Of a stretch of 64,000 bases of DNA, positions 22,801 to 33,899 are shown in pieces (within the stretch, counting starts at the first letter, position 1; every line of letters starts with the position of its first letter). The notes beneath the pieces were generated by a model. The model searched no databases and was not told the DNA's origin. It saw nothing but the letters and a program-made list of their open reading frames with translations. Made by a program: the position numbers and the translations under genes. This stretch comes from Fallopia convolvulus (Eukaryota > Streptophyta > Magnoliopsida > Caryophyllales > Polygonaceae): the NCBI GenBank assembly GCA_964016875.1, contig OZ024734.1, positions 54,666,622 to 54,730,621 of the forward strand. Reading direction: 5' to 3'.

Positions 22801-23840
22801 CTAAAGATCTCAGGGAAACAGATTACAAATAGGAAGCCCCTGGAAATCTGCAAAGGAATCCAATTGTGAGTTCAAAAATACCTATGACCCTCTAACCAGT
22901 AATCACAAAGAACCTTGGATAATTAAATAAAACACCAGAATTCCTTTGGCATGAATCACATGGTTGATGTATCTATTCGAACCTCCCAAGAATTGGAAGA
23001 TTTGCAATGGACATGTAGTTCATTTGAGGGTGATTATGAAAATAATACTCCCTCCGTTCAAAAATACATGATGTTTTAGGTTGATTTTTTTGTTCAATAA
23101 TACTTGATGTTTTACATAATTTACCATATTTTTTCCAACATTACCCCTATTAATTAAAAAGAATAATAAAAATAAAAAATAGAAAAGGAAAGATTTTCAC
23201 AAGATTTATGGGTATTTAAGTCAAATCACATATCTTCTTAATTTTAGAGACAAATCCTAAAACATCATGTATTTCTGAACGGAGGGAGTAATTATTATCC
23301 ATGCTAACAACGATAACAGAAATGTTAAAAAAACAAGATTGAATCTTTTTTTTTGCCCCTTTTTTCAGTTCTGAAATTTATAATCACCTTCTCGAGCTTC
23401 TCAAAGGAATCGGCGCTGAGGGGAAGCCAGCCATGGACGGCCTCGGGAGCAGCGGTGGAGAGCCATCCGGGCCAGCCGGCGGAACAGTTCTCGGCGGTGA
23501 CCTGGTTCTTCACGGACCCGATCTTAAAGCTGATGGGGAAACTCGAATTGGAGCTCTTGCTCTTCGAACTCTTCAGCTTCTTCCCACCCTTTAATCTCCC
23601 CGTTCCATCGTCGCTTTCGCTGTTCCCACCCTTCTCGCCAAACTCCTGCCCTAACCCTAATTCCGCAAGCGCGGAAGGCGGCGTCGAGTTCCGCGAGATA
23701 GGAGATCTGAATTTCAGCTTCTTGCTGAGATTCCAATGCCGAGTTCGGGGCAAAGAGCCCTCGGAATTCGACCGGAAGTCCCTCTGGAGGGGAGAATCAG
23801 GCGGATTATGCGTCGCCCGCTTCGAAGCGATGCACCCCAT
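19851..23840 (-). CDS. CDK-like Ser/Thr protein kinase, N-myristoylated (At1g54610-like)
   Basis: Seven exons in transcript order: 23840-23388, 22028-21744, 21614-21297, 21006-20779, 20610-20513, 20332-20221 and 20126-19851, giving 589 residues. The start at 23840 yields MGCIASK, an N-myristoylation signal with palmitoylatable Cys3, so membrane attachment is likely. The kinase domain starts about residue 152: IGQGTYSSVF glycine loop, Lys175 in VALKK, ESVRFMAREI in place of the CDK PSTAIRE helix, HRDIK with Asp270, DFG at 288-290, and WYRPPELLLG. The C-terminal tail is basic and Ser-rich (SASTRVPRRGKALGDPSS). This fits the plant CDKC/CRK-like branch, typically 550-700 residues; cyclin dependence is not established. 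Intron 1 (1.36 kb) carries a Helitron-like element and a Stowaway MITE. All motifs are intact. Confidence 0.9.
22184..22630 (+). mobile_element. Non-autonomous Helitron-like element (447 bp) in kinase intron 1
   Basis: It begins TCTATATCTATATATCG after an A and ends with the perfect 7-bp hairpin GTCGTGCATGGCACGAC (22602-22618), then GGGTATAACTAG followed by T. 5' TC, 3' hairpin plus CTAG and A/T insertion with no target duplication are the Helitron signature. It has no coding capacity. The end matches copy A at 12931-12965. Confidence 0.75.
23048..23288. mobile_element. Stowaway-type (Tc1/mariner) MITE in kinase intron 1
   Basis: The termini CTCCCTCCGTTC and GAACGGAGGGAG are inverted repeats flanked by TA on both sides. 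The inverted similarity continues inward (ATACATGATGTTTTAGG against CCTAAAACATCATGTATTT). This is the standard CTCCCTCCGT family of plants, 241 bp. Confidence 0.95.
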
Positions 23841-24400
23841 CAACAACTATCAACTCCCATCAAAATCGGGGGGCACCAATTCGATCGAAGGAAGACTCGA
23901 TCTTTTGGGGGGAGTTTCGTTGTAATTGAATCAATGCTCTTCCTCCCCGCCCACCAAATCAATTGACTAAATCGGGCTTCTTAGGGTTTTCTTGTCGCTG
24001 GAAATCGAAATATGCGGGAGGGGGGAAACGAATTGGGGGATTTGGATTGAAGCAGAGATAGAAAATTGGTGGCCGAATTTGGTGGAAGGGGGGAGAGAGA
24101 GGGGAGTGGGGTCCGAAATTGGGGTTTTTCATCTTTTTTGGCTGGTGAGATGAATGTTCTCTCTGGTCTGCAAGAGAGAGAGAGTAGCTGTCGAAGGAGA
24201 ATGGAGGAGAAGAAATGGGATTTTTGAAAATTATACCCGTTACCTGTCTACGTGGCCTTTTATGTTTCCGTTATTTCTGTTGCTTTTTCCCTGGTATTCT
24301 CCGCTCTTCTACCCGCCTAAATACTTGACTAGTCAACAACTCTTAAACTAGATAATTGTTTTTGGGTTTTGCATTCAAGTGCTCCCATAGGCTAAATCTT
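23841..24400 (-). promoter_or_regulatory. Upstream region of the kinase gene
   Basis: The region upstream of the minus-strand start has TC/GA-rich tracts (for example GAGAGAGAGAG at 24172-24183) common in plant 5' UTRs. No unambiguous TATA box was found. Long plus-strand ORFs over 23353-23966 are antisense shadows of exon 1. Confidence 0.4.
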
Positions 24401-24429
24401 AGCAATTATTTTTAGGGTTCATGTGGTAT

Positions 24430-24950
24430 CAATGAACCCAAAGAATTTGAATCTTGTGTGATGTGCGAATATAGTGCTGACTTCGATTGGACAAGTTATT
24501 GGATTTCTCGTGGTTCCGGTTATATTGTTTATCTTGGATCCTCTTCCATCTGAGGGAAGATGAAGAAGCAAAATATGATGTCAAGATCTTTCCCCAAAGT
24601 CGAGTATCGCTCTATGGCAACCATCACTTGTGAATTAAAATGGCTCAAAGGCGTCCTAGCTGATCTTTGTGTGCCTCATCATCAACCGTCATGACTCTTT
24701 TATAATAGTCAATCAACACTTTATATTGCCAATAATCCAGTCTTCCACGAACGTACCAAACATATCGAAGTCGGTTGCCACTTCATATGAGATGAAATCC
24801 TCAAAGGCACTCTTCTTCCATCATATCATATGTTCATACGAGTACTCAATTGGCCGACATCTTCACTAGAGCTTTGGGCAAGACACCATTCCACAATCTT
24901 CTACGCAATTAGGGCATCAAAGACTTGTATGCTCCAACTTGAGGGATGAT
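24430..24950 (+). pseudogene. Decayed Ty1-copia RNase H fragment and 3' LTR start
   Basis: Split over several frames, it reads as copia RNase H: a degenerate TSGYIVYLG-like segment, [35 protein letters not shown] and a TSSLELWARHH remnant. It has several frameshifts and stops. The following GGGATGATGATAAACTAG may be the polypurine tract and 3' LTR start. It is an old remnant with no upstream pol. Confidence 0.8.
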
Positions 24951-25446
24951 GATAAACTAGAATATTATTTCTCTTTATTTTCAGCCTCTATCTTATCTTA
25001 TTCATATATTAGGATATGATAGATTTATTTCTTTAAGGATAGAATTCCTTCTTCACTTTTGGTTTATAATTGAGAATCTTTTCTTCCTCTTTCCTAGGGC
25101 CGAATACATAAATAGGTCCCTGAACTTTGACGATTTTGGCATCCATATCCCTGTACTCCGGGGGTTTCAAATAGGTCCTTGTACTGTACATATTCTTATC
25201 ATTTAAACACAAAAGACATGAGTTTCACCTGCGTGTTATACACTCGCGTTGACTGTATAAAAAAAATTGCCACATAGATGCCACGTAGGTGCCTCATAAA
25301 TTCCACCTAGATAAATTTATATTTTTTCTCATTTAATAAATTGCCATATTTTTATCATTTAATAATATATATATATATATATACTTTTTTCTCTTTTTTG
25401 TTTTCTTCCTCGCTGTGATTTGGGGGCAAATTGATGAGTTCTTCCC

Positions 25447-25725
25447 CTCGTCAAAGTCTGGACGGAACGACAACGGAGTTCCGAATTCTTCACCTCGTCA
25501 AAAGTCGGGAGCTCCGAATTCTTCACCGGCAACGGACTTCAAGGGCCTATTTATCTGCCTCGTCAAAGTCTGGACGGAACGACGACGGAGTTCAAGGGTC
25601 TATTTCTCTGCCTCGTCAAAATCTGGACGGAACGATGACGGAGTTCCGAATTCTCCACCTCGTCAAAGTCGGGAACTCCGAATTCTTCAATGGAGACAGA
25701 GTTGAAGGGCCTATTTCTCCGAATT
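25447..25725 (+). repeat. CCTCGTCAAA minisatellite, five units
   Basis: Five units each start CCTCGTCAAA (about 25447, 25492, 25559, 25612 and 25659). Two unit types, GTCTGGACGGAACGA and GTCGGGAGCTCCGAATTC, are mixed in a higher-order pattern of 45-67 bp. Overlapping ORFs in several frames come from the GC-rich repeat, not from a gene. Confidence 0.8.
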
Positions 25726-25879
25726 TAGGGGCATACTTCTCCGCCCCTTTGAAAAGACGGACTCGAGAGTTCTCAGATTTGGTGACAATGGCGGTCAAAT
25801 CTGGTGGTTGGCGGTAGACTCGGGAGTTCGGGAGGACTCGAGACTCGGGAGTTGGCGGTCAGATCTACCGACATTTGAA

Positions 25880-26052
25880 AGGCAGAGAAGTCAAAGCTCA
25901 GAATTGGGACACCACGGGCCAAGAACGCTTCCGCGCCGTCAATCTGGCTCTACCTACTACCGTGGCGCGGTCAGCGCCCTCGTCGTCTACGACATCTCCC
26001 GTAGCTCCACCTTCGACATCGTCTCTCGTTGGCTCGACGAGCTCAACAGTAA
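25880..26052 (+). pseudogene. Rab11/RabA GTPase fragment, frameshifted
   Basis: Frame 1 reads [16 protein letters not shown], the Rab switch II region (normally WDTAGQERF). After a frameshift near 25940 it reads [18 protein letters not shown] and WLDELN, the next Rab segment. The A-to-T change in DTAGQ plus the frameshift and missing flanks make it non-functional. It keeps high GC and lies between a minisatellite and a solo LTR, which fits a captured gene fragment. No poly-A or full-length retrocopy is seen. Confidence 0.85.
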
Positions 26053-26067
26053 TCCTTTTACTATTAC

Positions 26068-26677
26068 TGATGCGACTCTACCCTAGCTCGGACCCAGCTC
26101 CAACGGACCCGAGACGGCCTAGACCTTGGAGACCTCCTTGGATTAGGACTTAGTCTCATTTATGTTATTATTTATATTTCCGTCATTTATATTTCCGTCA
26201 TTTATATTTCCGTCATTTTCCTTTTAGGCGTGTGTCCATTCTTATAGTATGGGCTAGCCTTGTTATTTCCCTTTATAGCTAGTTTCCGTTATTAGTATGT
26301 TGTCTTATTGGTCCAGGAGTCGTTGGGCTTTGTTTGTATACAAACCCTAGGCGCCTCTCCCTTGCTAGACTAGGGTTTCGTGGTTCTCCTCTATATAAAG
26401 GAGCCACACCCCATTGTAATTCTCACGTCCAATATGAATTAAGCCAGAGCTTTGAGTCGAGTTTCTCCTCCCCTTTGGCCCGGGCGTCACCCTATTCTTT
26501 TCCCGACCCCATATTCTCCTGGCCTACGTTAAACTAGGCCCCCTTCTCAATCCTTTCACTTCACCTCTCATCTCAAAGTCTAGGCTTCGGCCTCAAATCT
26601 ATCCGGTTACTATTTGTCGGAGAAGATCCGAACATTTCGAGCCTAGATCCGCCCCTTGTGACCCTAGGGTCGCATCA
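26068..26677 (+). mobile_element. Solo LTR (610 bp)
   Basis: Termini TGATGCGACTCTACCCTAG and CCCTAGGGTCGCATCA form TG...CA inverted ends, with a near-perfect target duplication ATTAC/ATTAG. Inside is a TATA box (CTCTATATAAAGGAGCC, about 26390) and a short minisatellite. It sits just after the Rab fragment. No internal retroelement sequence is adjacent. Confidence 0.75.
26161..26217 (+). repeat. TTTATATTTCCGTCA short tandem repeat
   Basis: Three to four units of TTATATTTCCGTCATT lie inside the solo LTR. Confidence 0.85.
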
Positions 26678-27179
26678 ATTAGCCTCACTTGCTTGCAAAA
26701 TTAATGCGATTGTGTTATGTTGTGTTGATTGAGAACCCAAATTGGTTTGATCTAATTTGTGAAAGAAGAAATTTTGAAGAATCGCTTTGCAGATCGCAAA
26801 TTTTAGATCTAACAAGTGTGATTTAAGTAACACTAGATCGGTAAGCATTGAAGAAGGCAAGATGCTTGCACAGGAGAACACAATGTTCTTCATGGAACGT
26901 GAGGAGAGAGAGGGGCCAATTTTAGCTAGGTTTCAGACTTTCAGTATAGACTAATTAGCTTTTAATTTAAATAGATGTTAATTATTTATTTTAATATTCC
27001 ACATCAGTGTTTAGAAGGGTGGTGTTCTAATTTTACGCGCAATTACTAAGATTGAAATGCATGCGTTTGCCCGATAAGAAATTTTTGTTTAAATGACAAA
27101 AATATGTATAGTTTGACAAAAAATATGTATAGGATACGCTCCTCTTCGACTCTTCCTTTGTATTTAAGTGTTGATCTTT

Positions 27180-28388
27180 CAATAAACAAAGTAAGGCAGA
27201 GCACTTGAGATAAACGTTGAAATCAATCGTGTTTTAGCTCTCCTTGATTTAGAGGAACCCATTGGTCTTGTACCCATCACTTTCATCTTCTACAATCATG
27301 TTGTGGATGATTACGCAAGCTTCATTATCTTTCCAATATTCTCAATCTTCCCCGATAATGTCGGGTTATGAATTATTGCAAATCTGGATTGCAACACTCC
27401 ACCTTCTCGACATCTTTGTGCCAACAATACTGTTCTTGGGCAAATAGTTTTGCCTTTGGGCCTTGAGGGAGCCTAATGGTTTGGAAAAAAAAGTTGCCCA
27501 TGAAGGATAAATACCATCAACAAGATAATATCTCATGTTGTACTCGTGCTCATTGACCGTAATGTTTACGTTTGGAGCAACAACTTATAAAACATCATCA
27601 AAACACAAGAGACCGATCAAGAATGTTAATATCATTGCACGTACCAGGAGTAAGAATGCATGCTAAATCCAATGGTCGTATGATGCTACGACCTCTAGAA
27701 TAATTGCTGGACCCTCATGATCTCCATGGTTATACATCTCTTTCCATGCAACTAGGCAATTCTTTAACCTCCAATGCATACAATTGATGCTTCCCATCAT
27801 TCCGAGAAATCCTCGAGACTCTCATACACTCAATAGGGGTTGTACGTCTGCGGAGGTTGGTCGCCTAGGGTACTCATCGCCGAAGAAAGTTATAATCCCA
27901 TCAACAAAATGGTACAAGCATTTGCTTGTAGTGTTCGCACCAATACAACCATATTCATCATAGGCATCTGCAACAACTCCATAAGCCAAAATGTGGATTG
28001 CAATGGTACATTTCTGTAATGCAGATAAACCAAGCCTACCGGTTGCATCTCGCCTTTGTTGAAAGTACTCCAACTCGGTGGAGAGTCAATCGACAATGCA
28101 CATGAAGAAATTCTTGCGCATTCAATACCTTCTTCGGAATTGTTCATTCGTGTACGTTGGTATCTCACTGAAATAATCGTTGTATAGTTTTGCATGCCCT
28201 TCTCCCCTTCCTCTTTTATTATGGGTTCGACGACGAAGGGTTCTGAACCTTCTGCTTGTGCAACGACTATACACAGTTGAAGATTAGTTTGAAGTTGTTG
28301 GTATGCAGCTTGTCGTTGATTATAGGTAAATTCTAGCTCGTTGTTTGATTCAGAGCTAATAGAAAAGAAAGAGAGTGGGGAATACATT
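27180..28388 (-). pseudogene. PIF/Harbinger transposase pseudogene (HARBI1/ALP1-like)
   Basis: Read on the minus strand from 28388, the N-terminal part ends in a frame with DYFSE and RRDATGRLGLSALQKCT, LAYGV and DEYGCIGANTTSKCL. Past the ORF end, the downstream frames hold YYLVDGIYPSWATF and IIHNMIVEDESD, the regions that carry the last catalytic acids of PIF transposases. At least two in-frame stops and several frameshifts break it (stops near 28120 and 28080). A TATA (CTATATAAG) lies upstream near 28475 on this strand. No terminal repeats or Myb partner ORF were identified. Confidence 0.8.
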
Positions 28389-28479
28389 TTTTTAATTGTG
28401 AGAATTTCTTATTGAATAGAAGAAATGATGGTGGTGAGTTTGATGAGAATTGTTGAATTGAAAGTGTGGCTTATATAGC

Positions 28480-28890
28480 CAACTAAAATGGCTTTTGTCT
28501 TGTTTGATTTAAATGGCCTTTTCAGAATTCACATGCTATAATGCCGACCATGAGATAAGAAATGAATCCAATCTTGCTTTTCAAAGATTTTGTCTTGTTT
28601 GATTTGAATGACCTTTTCAGAGATCATATGTCTTTGTCTTGTTTAATTTCAATAGCCTTTTCAGAATTCATATGTTTTTATCTTGTTTGATTTGAATAGC
28701 CTTTTGTTTGATTTAAAAAGCCTTTTCAGAGATCACGTGTCTTTGTCTTGTTTAATTTAAATGACCTTTTTAGAGATCACATATTTTTGTCTTGTTTAAT
28801 TTGAACGGCCTTTTCAAAATTCATATGTAAATGGCCTTTTCAGATATCACATGCCTTTGCCTTAGATTTAAATGACATTTTCGGATTTCA
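28480..28890. repeat. Degenerate tandem repeat, CTTGTTTGATTTGAATGGCC units
   Basis: The phrase TTTGTCTTGTTTGATTT(A/G)AATGGCCTTTTCAGA(G/A)ATCACATG recurs about seven times with 45-65 bp spacing and indels. It lies directly upstream of the Harbinger pseudogene on the minus strand, so it may be its subterminal or promoter repeat. Confidence 0.75.
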
Positions 28891-29489
28891 CATGTTATAA
28901 TGCATTAAAACAAACAATTACATTCAACAACAAATGATTACATTAAAAAGCAAACGATTGCATTAAATTTAAACATCACACAAACAAAAATGAAATTGAT
29001 GAACATACTAACTTAAACACCCACTATAGAAAATGAAATTGATAAACATTATCACTAAACATGAAAATGAAACATCCAAATAAGAAAATACCATAACATA
29101 ATAGAAACACTATTCGAATCTCATCAATTGTTCTGTCAATCTTTGGCGGGAGTCAAACCGGTCTTATGTTAAGTCTTACAAAAAACACCCCTAATTTCAC
29201 AAGCTTTACATTTATGGTCCATTTTGAAATTTGCACACATAAATGACCATTTCTTATGAGTATTTTTTTGTGTATGCCTTGCAAAATGAACGTGTGTTAA
29301 TCGTACATCCTTCCCTCCAACCAGCCGCCTCATCTTCAACCTCCACCAGGCTTTCATCCTCCAAATCTCCATCTCACTCTCTATCCATTTCGTTCCTGAT
29401 GACGTTGATGATTCCTCCATCCTCCAATTCACTTCAAAAATCACAAAAGGCCTCAACTTTCCTCCTAATTCCTTGAACCCCCGCCTCCA

Positions 29490-31298
29490 ATGGCCGCCGC
29501 TTCAGCCCCACTCCGAGCCCCTTCATGGGTCTCTTCTCGCCGACGCTTCGAGGAGAAGCTTTCCGACCTCCACAAGTGCACTAATCTCAGCTACGCCCTG
29601 CAAATCCACGCCCAGGCCTTCAAATTCGGCCTTCACGGCGACCTCTTCGTCGTCCCCAAGCTCATCTCCGCTTTCTCCCTCTGCCGAGAAATCGGATTGG
29701 CTGTTAGGGCTTTCAATCAGGTCGACCGCCCCAATGCGAATCTCTACAATACGCTTATTAAAGCCCATGCCCAGAGCTCTAACCCGTCTCAGGCGTTTTC
29801 CGTTTTGTTCGATATGCAGAGGGCTGGGGTTTGCCCTGATAACTTTACCTATCCTTTTCTTTTGAAAGCATGCGTTAATGCCAAGTGTTCGGTTAGGGTT
29901 GTGGAGATGATTCATTCCCAAGTTGAAAAGCTTGGGTTTTGTGCGGATATATTTGTGCCCAATTCGTTGATTGATACCTATTGTAGGTTTGGTTCTAATG
30001 GAGTTGGCTGTGCTAAGCGGTTGTTTGATGCCATGGAGGAGAGGGATGTTGTTTCCTGGAATTCGATGATGTCGGGGTTGATTAGGGTGGATGAGTTGAG
30101 AGAAGCACACAAGCTGTTCGATGAAATGCCTGTGAGAGATGTTGTGAGCTGGAACACTATTCTGGATGGGCATGTAAAGCAGGGTGATATGACCGGTGCG
30201 TTTGAGTTGTTTGAGAGAATGCCTGAGAGGAATGTGGTGTCATGGTCCACGATGGTTTCGGGCTACTCTAAATCAGGGGACATGGAAATGGCTCAGGTCT
30301 TTTTTGACAAGATGCCATTCAGGAGCTTGGTTCCTTGGACAATAATCATATCTGGGTACGCTGAAAAAGGACTAGTCAAGGAGGCTAAGAGCTTGTACAA
30401 TGACTTGCAGAAGACTGGTTTAAGATTGGACGATGTCAGTTATGTAAGTATCTTATCTGCGTGTGCAGAGTCCGGGTTTCTAAGCTTAGGTAAAATTGTA
30501 CACAATTCCATGAAGGCTGCAAATTTTACATGCAGTATTGCAGTGTCCAATGCCTTGGTTGATATGTATTCAAAGTGTGGCTCTATGAAGAAAGCAATAG
30601 ATATCTTTGAAGAGATGTCAAGTAGGGATTTGGTATCGTGGAATGCTATGATCCAAGGGCTAGCAATGCACGGACACGGAGACAAAGCACTAGAAATTTT
30701 CTACAGAATGAAAGAAGAAAGAATTCAACCTGATGGGGTAACTTTTATTGGTTTGCTCTGTGCATGTACCCACATGGGCTATATTGACAAGGGTCTTTTC
30801 TATTTCGACACAATGGAGAAGGAATTTGGCATCATTCCTCAAATTGAGCATTATGGGTGTTTAATTGACCTTTTGGGCCGTGGGGGCCGTCTCAAGGAAG
30901 CAATGCAAGCTGTTTGCACAATGCCGATGGAACCGAATGTTGTGATTTGGGGTACGTTATTCGGAGCGTGTCGTATGCATAATGCTTCTGGGCTTGCAGA
31001 AGAAGTTCTTGGTTGTTTGATCAAATTAGAGCCAACAAATGCTGGAAATTTGTCCATGTTGTCTAATGTATGTGCAGCTGTAGGAGATTGGCTTGGTGCT
31101 GCTGATGCGAGGCAAAGAATGAAAAATATCGGAACCCAAAAACCATCTGGAGCTAGTTCTATTGAGGTGGATCATGAAGTTCATGAATTTACAGTGTTTG
31201 ATGATTCACACCCTAAATCTGAAGTAATATTTGAGATGATCGATATGTTGAAGTTGCAACTGAAACGACACTCTCACTCTGAAGCGTTGGTATTATAG
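29490..31298 (+). CDS. Pentatricopeptide repeat protein, E class (At3g29230-like)
   Basis: Single-exon ORF of 602 residues. It begins MAAASAPLRAPSWVSSRRRF, matching the start style of Arabidopsis At3g29230 (APSWVSSRR, then FEEKLSDLHKC). About a dozen P/L/S repeats follow (for example DVVSWNSMMSGLIRVDELRE, NVVSWSTMVSGYSKSGDMEM). The E region is near the C-terminus (PSGASSIEVDHEVHEFTVFD). It lacks a DYW domain, so any editing role would need a partner carrying the deaminase. Organelle targeting is expected from the Ser/Arg-rich start. ATG is in a good context (CCAATGGCC). No disruption is visible. Confidence 0.93.
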   Translation: MAAASAPLRAPSWVSSRRRFEEKLSDLHKCTNLSYALQIHAQAFKFGLHGDLFVVPKLISAFSLCREIGLAVRAFNQVDRPNANLYNTLIKAHAQSSNPSQAFSVLFDMQRAGVCPDNFTYPFLLKACVNAKCSVRVVEMIHSQVEKLGFCADIFVPNSLIDTYCRFGSNGVGCAKRLFDAMEERDVVSWNSMMSGLIRVDELREAHKLFDEMPVRDVVSWNTILDGHVKQGDMTGAFELFERMPERNVVSWSTMVSGYSKSGDMEMAQVFFDKMPFRSLVPWTIIISGYAEKGLVKEAKSLYNDLQKTGLRLDDVSYVSILSACAESGFLSLGKIVHNSMKAANFTCSIAVSNALVDMYSKCGSMKKAIDIFEEMSSRDLVSWNAMIQGLAMHGHGDKALEIFYRMKEERIQPDGVTFIGLLCACTHMGYIDKGLFYFDTMEKEFGIIPQIEHYGCLIDLLGRGGRLKEAMQAVCTMPMEPNVVIWGTLFGACRMHNASGLAEEVLGCLIKLEPTNAGNLSMLSNVCAAVGDWLGAADARQRMKNIGTQKPSGASSIEVDHEVHEFTVFDDSHPKSEVIFEMIDMLKLQLKRHSHSEALVL

Positions 31299-32785
31299 TA
31301 TGCAACACAAGGGTAAAAATCAGGTTGACACTGTATATTGATCATCCTTAAATGTAGCGAGGATCTTGAGGTTAATGGAGCTTTGCTTTAAAACCTTCAG
31401 GAAGTGATTGGCTTCATTGGATTGAATTATACAGACTTGCCAAAATATGTCTTCTTTGTAATTATATATGCTTGCACAGCTTTATCTGCATAACTTGACT
31501 TTAATGATATTTGTGATTATTTTGGAAAATGGCCAACTGCCTTTTGCATTTATACTTGGAATGTAAACGAGTCTGTTTCATAGTTAGTTTACACTTTACA
31601 GTGACATGTAAATGTAATACATCTGCTTCTGTTTATTAAGTTACACCTTGCACTGTGATCCTCATTCGCCATCACATCCTGTATAATCTCTTGTTTTTTC
31701 CCAGGAAATAAGCATCTGTGACATGTAATAAATGGAACTCCATTTTTACTTGTCCTTGCACGGTATGTCGTTTCGTCTTTCTTCCTTGCTTGCATATCAT
31801 AGGGCAAATGATACAGGCCTGTCATTGATTTAGATACATTTTGATTCTTCATCTGCTACCTGTTAAACTTCATTGTTTGGTCATTATTTTTCCTTTCCTG
31901 AGATCTTGGATTGAGTGTTTAAATGACCAGGTGTCTGACTTTTTGGAACTCATTGCCATCATGCTCATGAATAAGTGGTTTGTGCCTTCATGGATTAGTG
32001 GTTAGATTCAGAAAGTTGTTTGGTAGGATGACTCTTTAAGAAATGCAATTACTCATTATGTAGACATGTTTGGTTGAAATGTTTTCACTCTTTCCTCACT
32101 CACAAATTAAGGGCATGTTTAGCATGACACCTGATCAGACCTTTGCCAACTATTAGCTACACCTCAACTTGTCTATATCAGATCAACTTATCAGGAATTC
32201 AGAGGGATCAGAGTCTCCATTGTCGGCAAAACCAAGCTGCCAACATTGGCTCCATTCAGGAAAGACTGATGGCTACACTAAATTCTGGAGTTGAAAAAAC
32301 AAAGAGAATTGGTTGACTGTTAGTGGTTTGGTTGTAATTGTTTTGGTGGAGATTATGATGATGGAGGTGGTTGGTAGGCATATAAATCATCCATGGATAT
32401 ATGACCCACTTGACTACCTAAGCACCCAATCTGAATAAATGGATGAAAATCGATCTAGTCCAAGTGGTGGATGAATGGTGGGTGAAACATTTTGTGGGTG
32501 TGGTTATCCGGGTGAAGGTACATCCGACCCGTTTTATATGTATATTATTTATAGGTAAAAATGAGTTTTTTATGGTTATTTTACTATATAAATTACTATA
32601 TTTGTGAATGATTTTATAAACTCAATTTTTTTTTCCTACAATGGATTTTTAACAATATTCTAGCTTTATGCTTTGTTTTTTGTTTTGAACTTTGAATCTT
32701 AGACAAGTACTAGTTTTTATACATATTTTGTAAGTTTAAAACAAAAAAATGCAAGAGAATGGTGAGTGGACTAGATATGAGTGCA
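31299..32785. other. 3' UTR and intergenic DNA after the PPR gene
   Basis: The first 250 bp have a likely 3' UTR. The rest shows no coding region and no clear TE ends. Confidence 0.4.
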
Positions 32786-32939
32786 AGGCTCCGTTCGGCT
32801 GGCACTAGAGGAAGCTTTTTTTCCGCTTCATCTAGCGGAAATTGAAGAAACTCGTGAGGAGGAGCTTCTTCAATCCTTCCAATATTTCGCTCCCCCTAGC
32901 TGAAAATGCTAGCAATTTCGCTAGTGCCGAACGGTGCCT
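32786..32939. mobile_element. MITE with GGCTCCGTTCGG termini (154 bp)
   Basis: The left end GGCTCCGTTCGGCTGGCACT and right end CTAGTGCCGAACGGTGCC are inverted repeats, with inner inverted similarity (TTCTTCAATTTCC and relatives). The right flank is TAA and the left CAA, near the 3-bp duplication of PIF/Harbinger elements. It resembles the MITE in aquaporin intron 2. Confidence 0.75.
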
Positions 32940-33899
32940 AAGTCTCACACTTTTCGGGTGGATCAAGTACAGTAATTGACCTCACAGATGAAGTAGTGAA
33001 AGTGGTTCACCAATCTTTCACCCAACCCATTTCCATCCCTAATGAACGGATGAATTTCGTGGACACAAAATTGAGTGGTGATGAATAGGTTCATTCTAGT
33101 GGTGGGGCATATCATCAATCAAATTGCAAATCTTCAACAAAATAAATCAGGTTGGATTAACATTCATAAATCTCCATGATTTCTTTGTCCGTTTTTAAAC
33201 GGGTCAATCTCCATCGGCCCATTTTCACTTTGTGTGCCAAACGCGTCCATGCTATCTCAATTTTGCACCACAAAAACAGGGAAAAAAGGAACCATCCAAG
33301 AAGCTTACCAAACACAAATTACTCTTTCTTTCCATTGAGGTTTTCACCCACATTCACACAAATATAGTCCATGTGGTAGCCTGATGCGCCGGCCATGGCA
33401 TTTTCTGTCATTCAGATTTCAAAAGCCTATAATGCACGTGTCGACTGTGCACTATATTGACTCATCCTCCTTTTCTCTTTTTCTTTTTCACTCAAATCGT
33501 CCCAAATCAATTGACCCATAAAAAACAACCGCAATTTATATGAGAAAGCCAATTCCTTTTTCTCAATAAGATTGTGGTAAGCACTAATTGCCACCTCCCT
33601 CTGATAATATAATATCTCATCCCTTCTCTTCTTCTTCCTCAACAAGTTCAATCAAATCTCATCTCTCAGGTATCAGAAAGCAAAAAGATGGAGTGGGTAA
33701 TAGATAAATTTCCAATCTTGATTCCTCTCTTTTTCTTTTGAAAACCCCTTTTCCGTCTACTGTTCTATTGCACAACTGAGAATCAAATCTCAGAATCTGA
33801 AGGATACCCAGATGTCATTTTGATATTTTCTCAACTGGGTTGATCTCTTACCAGTTTTATATTTGATTGATTTTGATTTCTCCTCTTCCTGATTCCCAA

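Noticed and set aside
23353..23966. Plus-strand ORFs of 190 and 76 codons
   Set aside because: They are antisense to kinase exon 1, whose frame has the myristoylation start and joins in frame to the kinase domain.
25415..25817. ORFs of 96 and 128 codons
   Set aside because: They run through the CCTCGTCAAA minisatellite in several frames and carry no domain.
29523..30250. Long minus-strand ORFs (216 and 90 codons)
   Set aside because: Antisense shadows of the E-class PPR gene.
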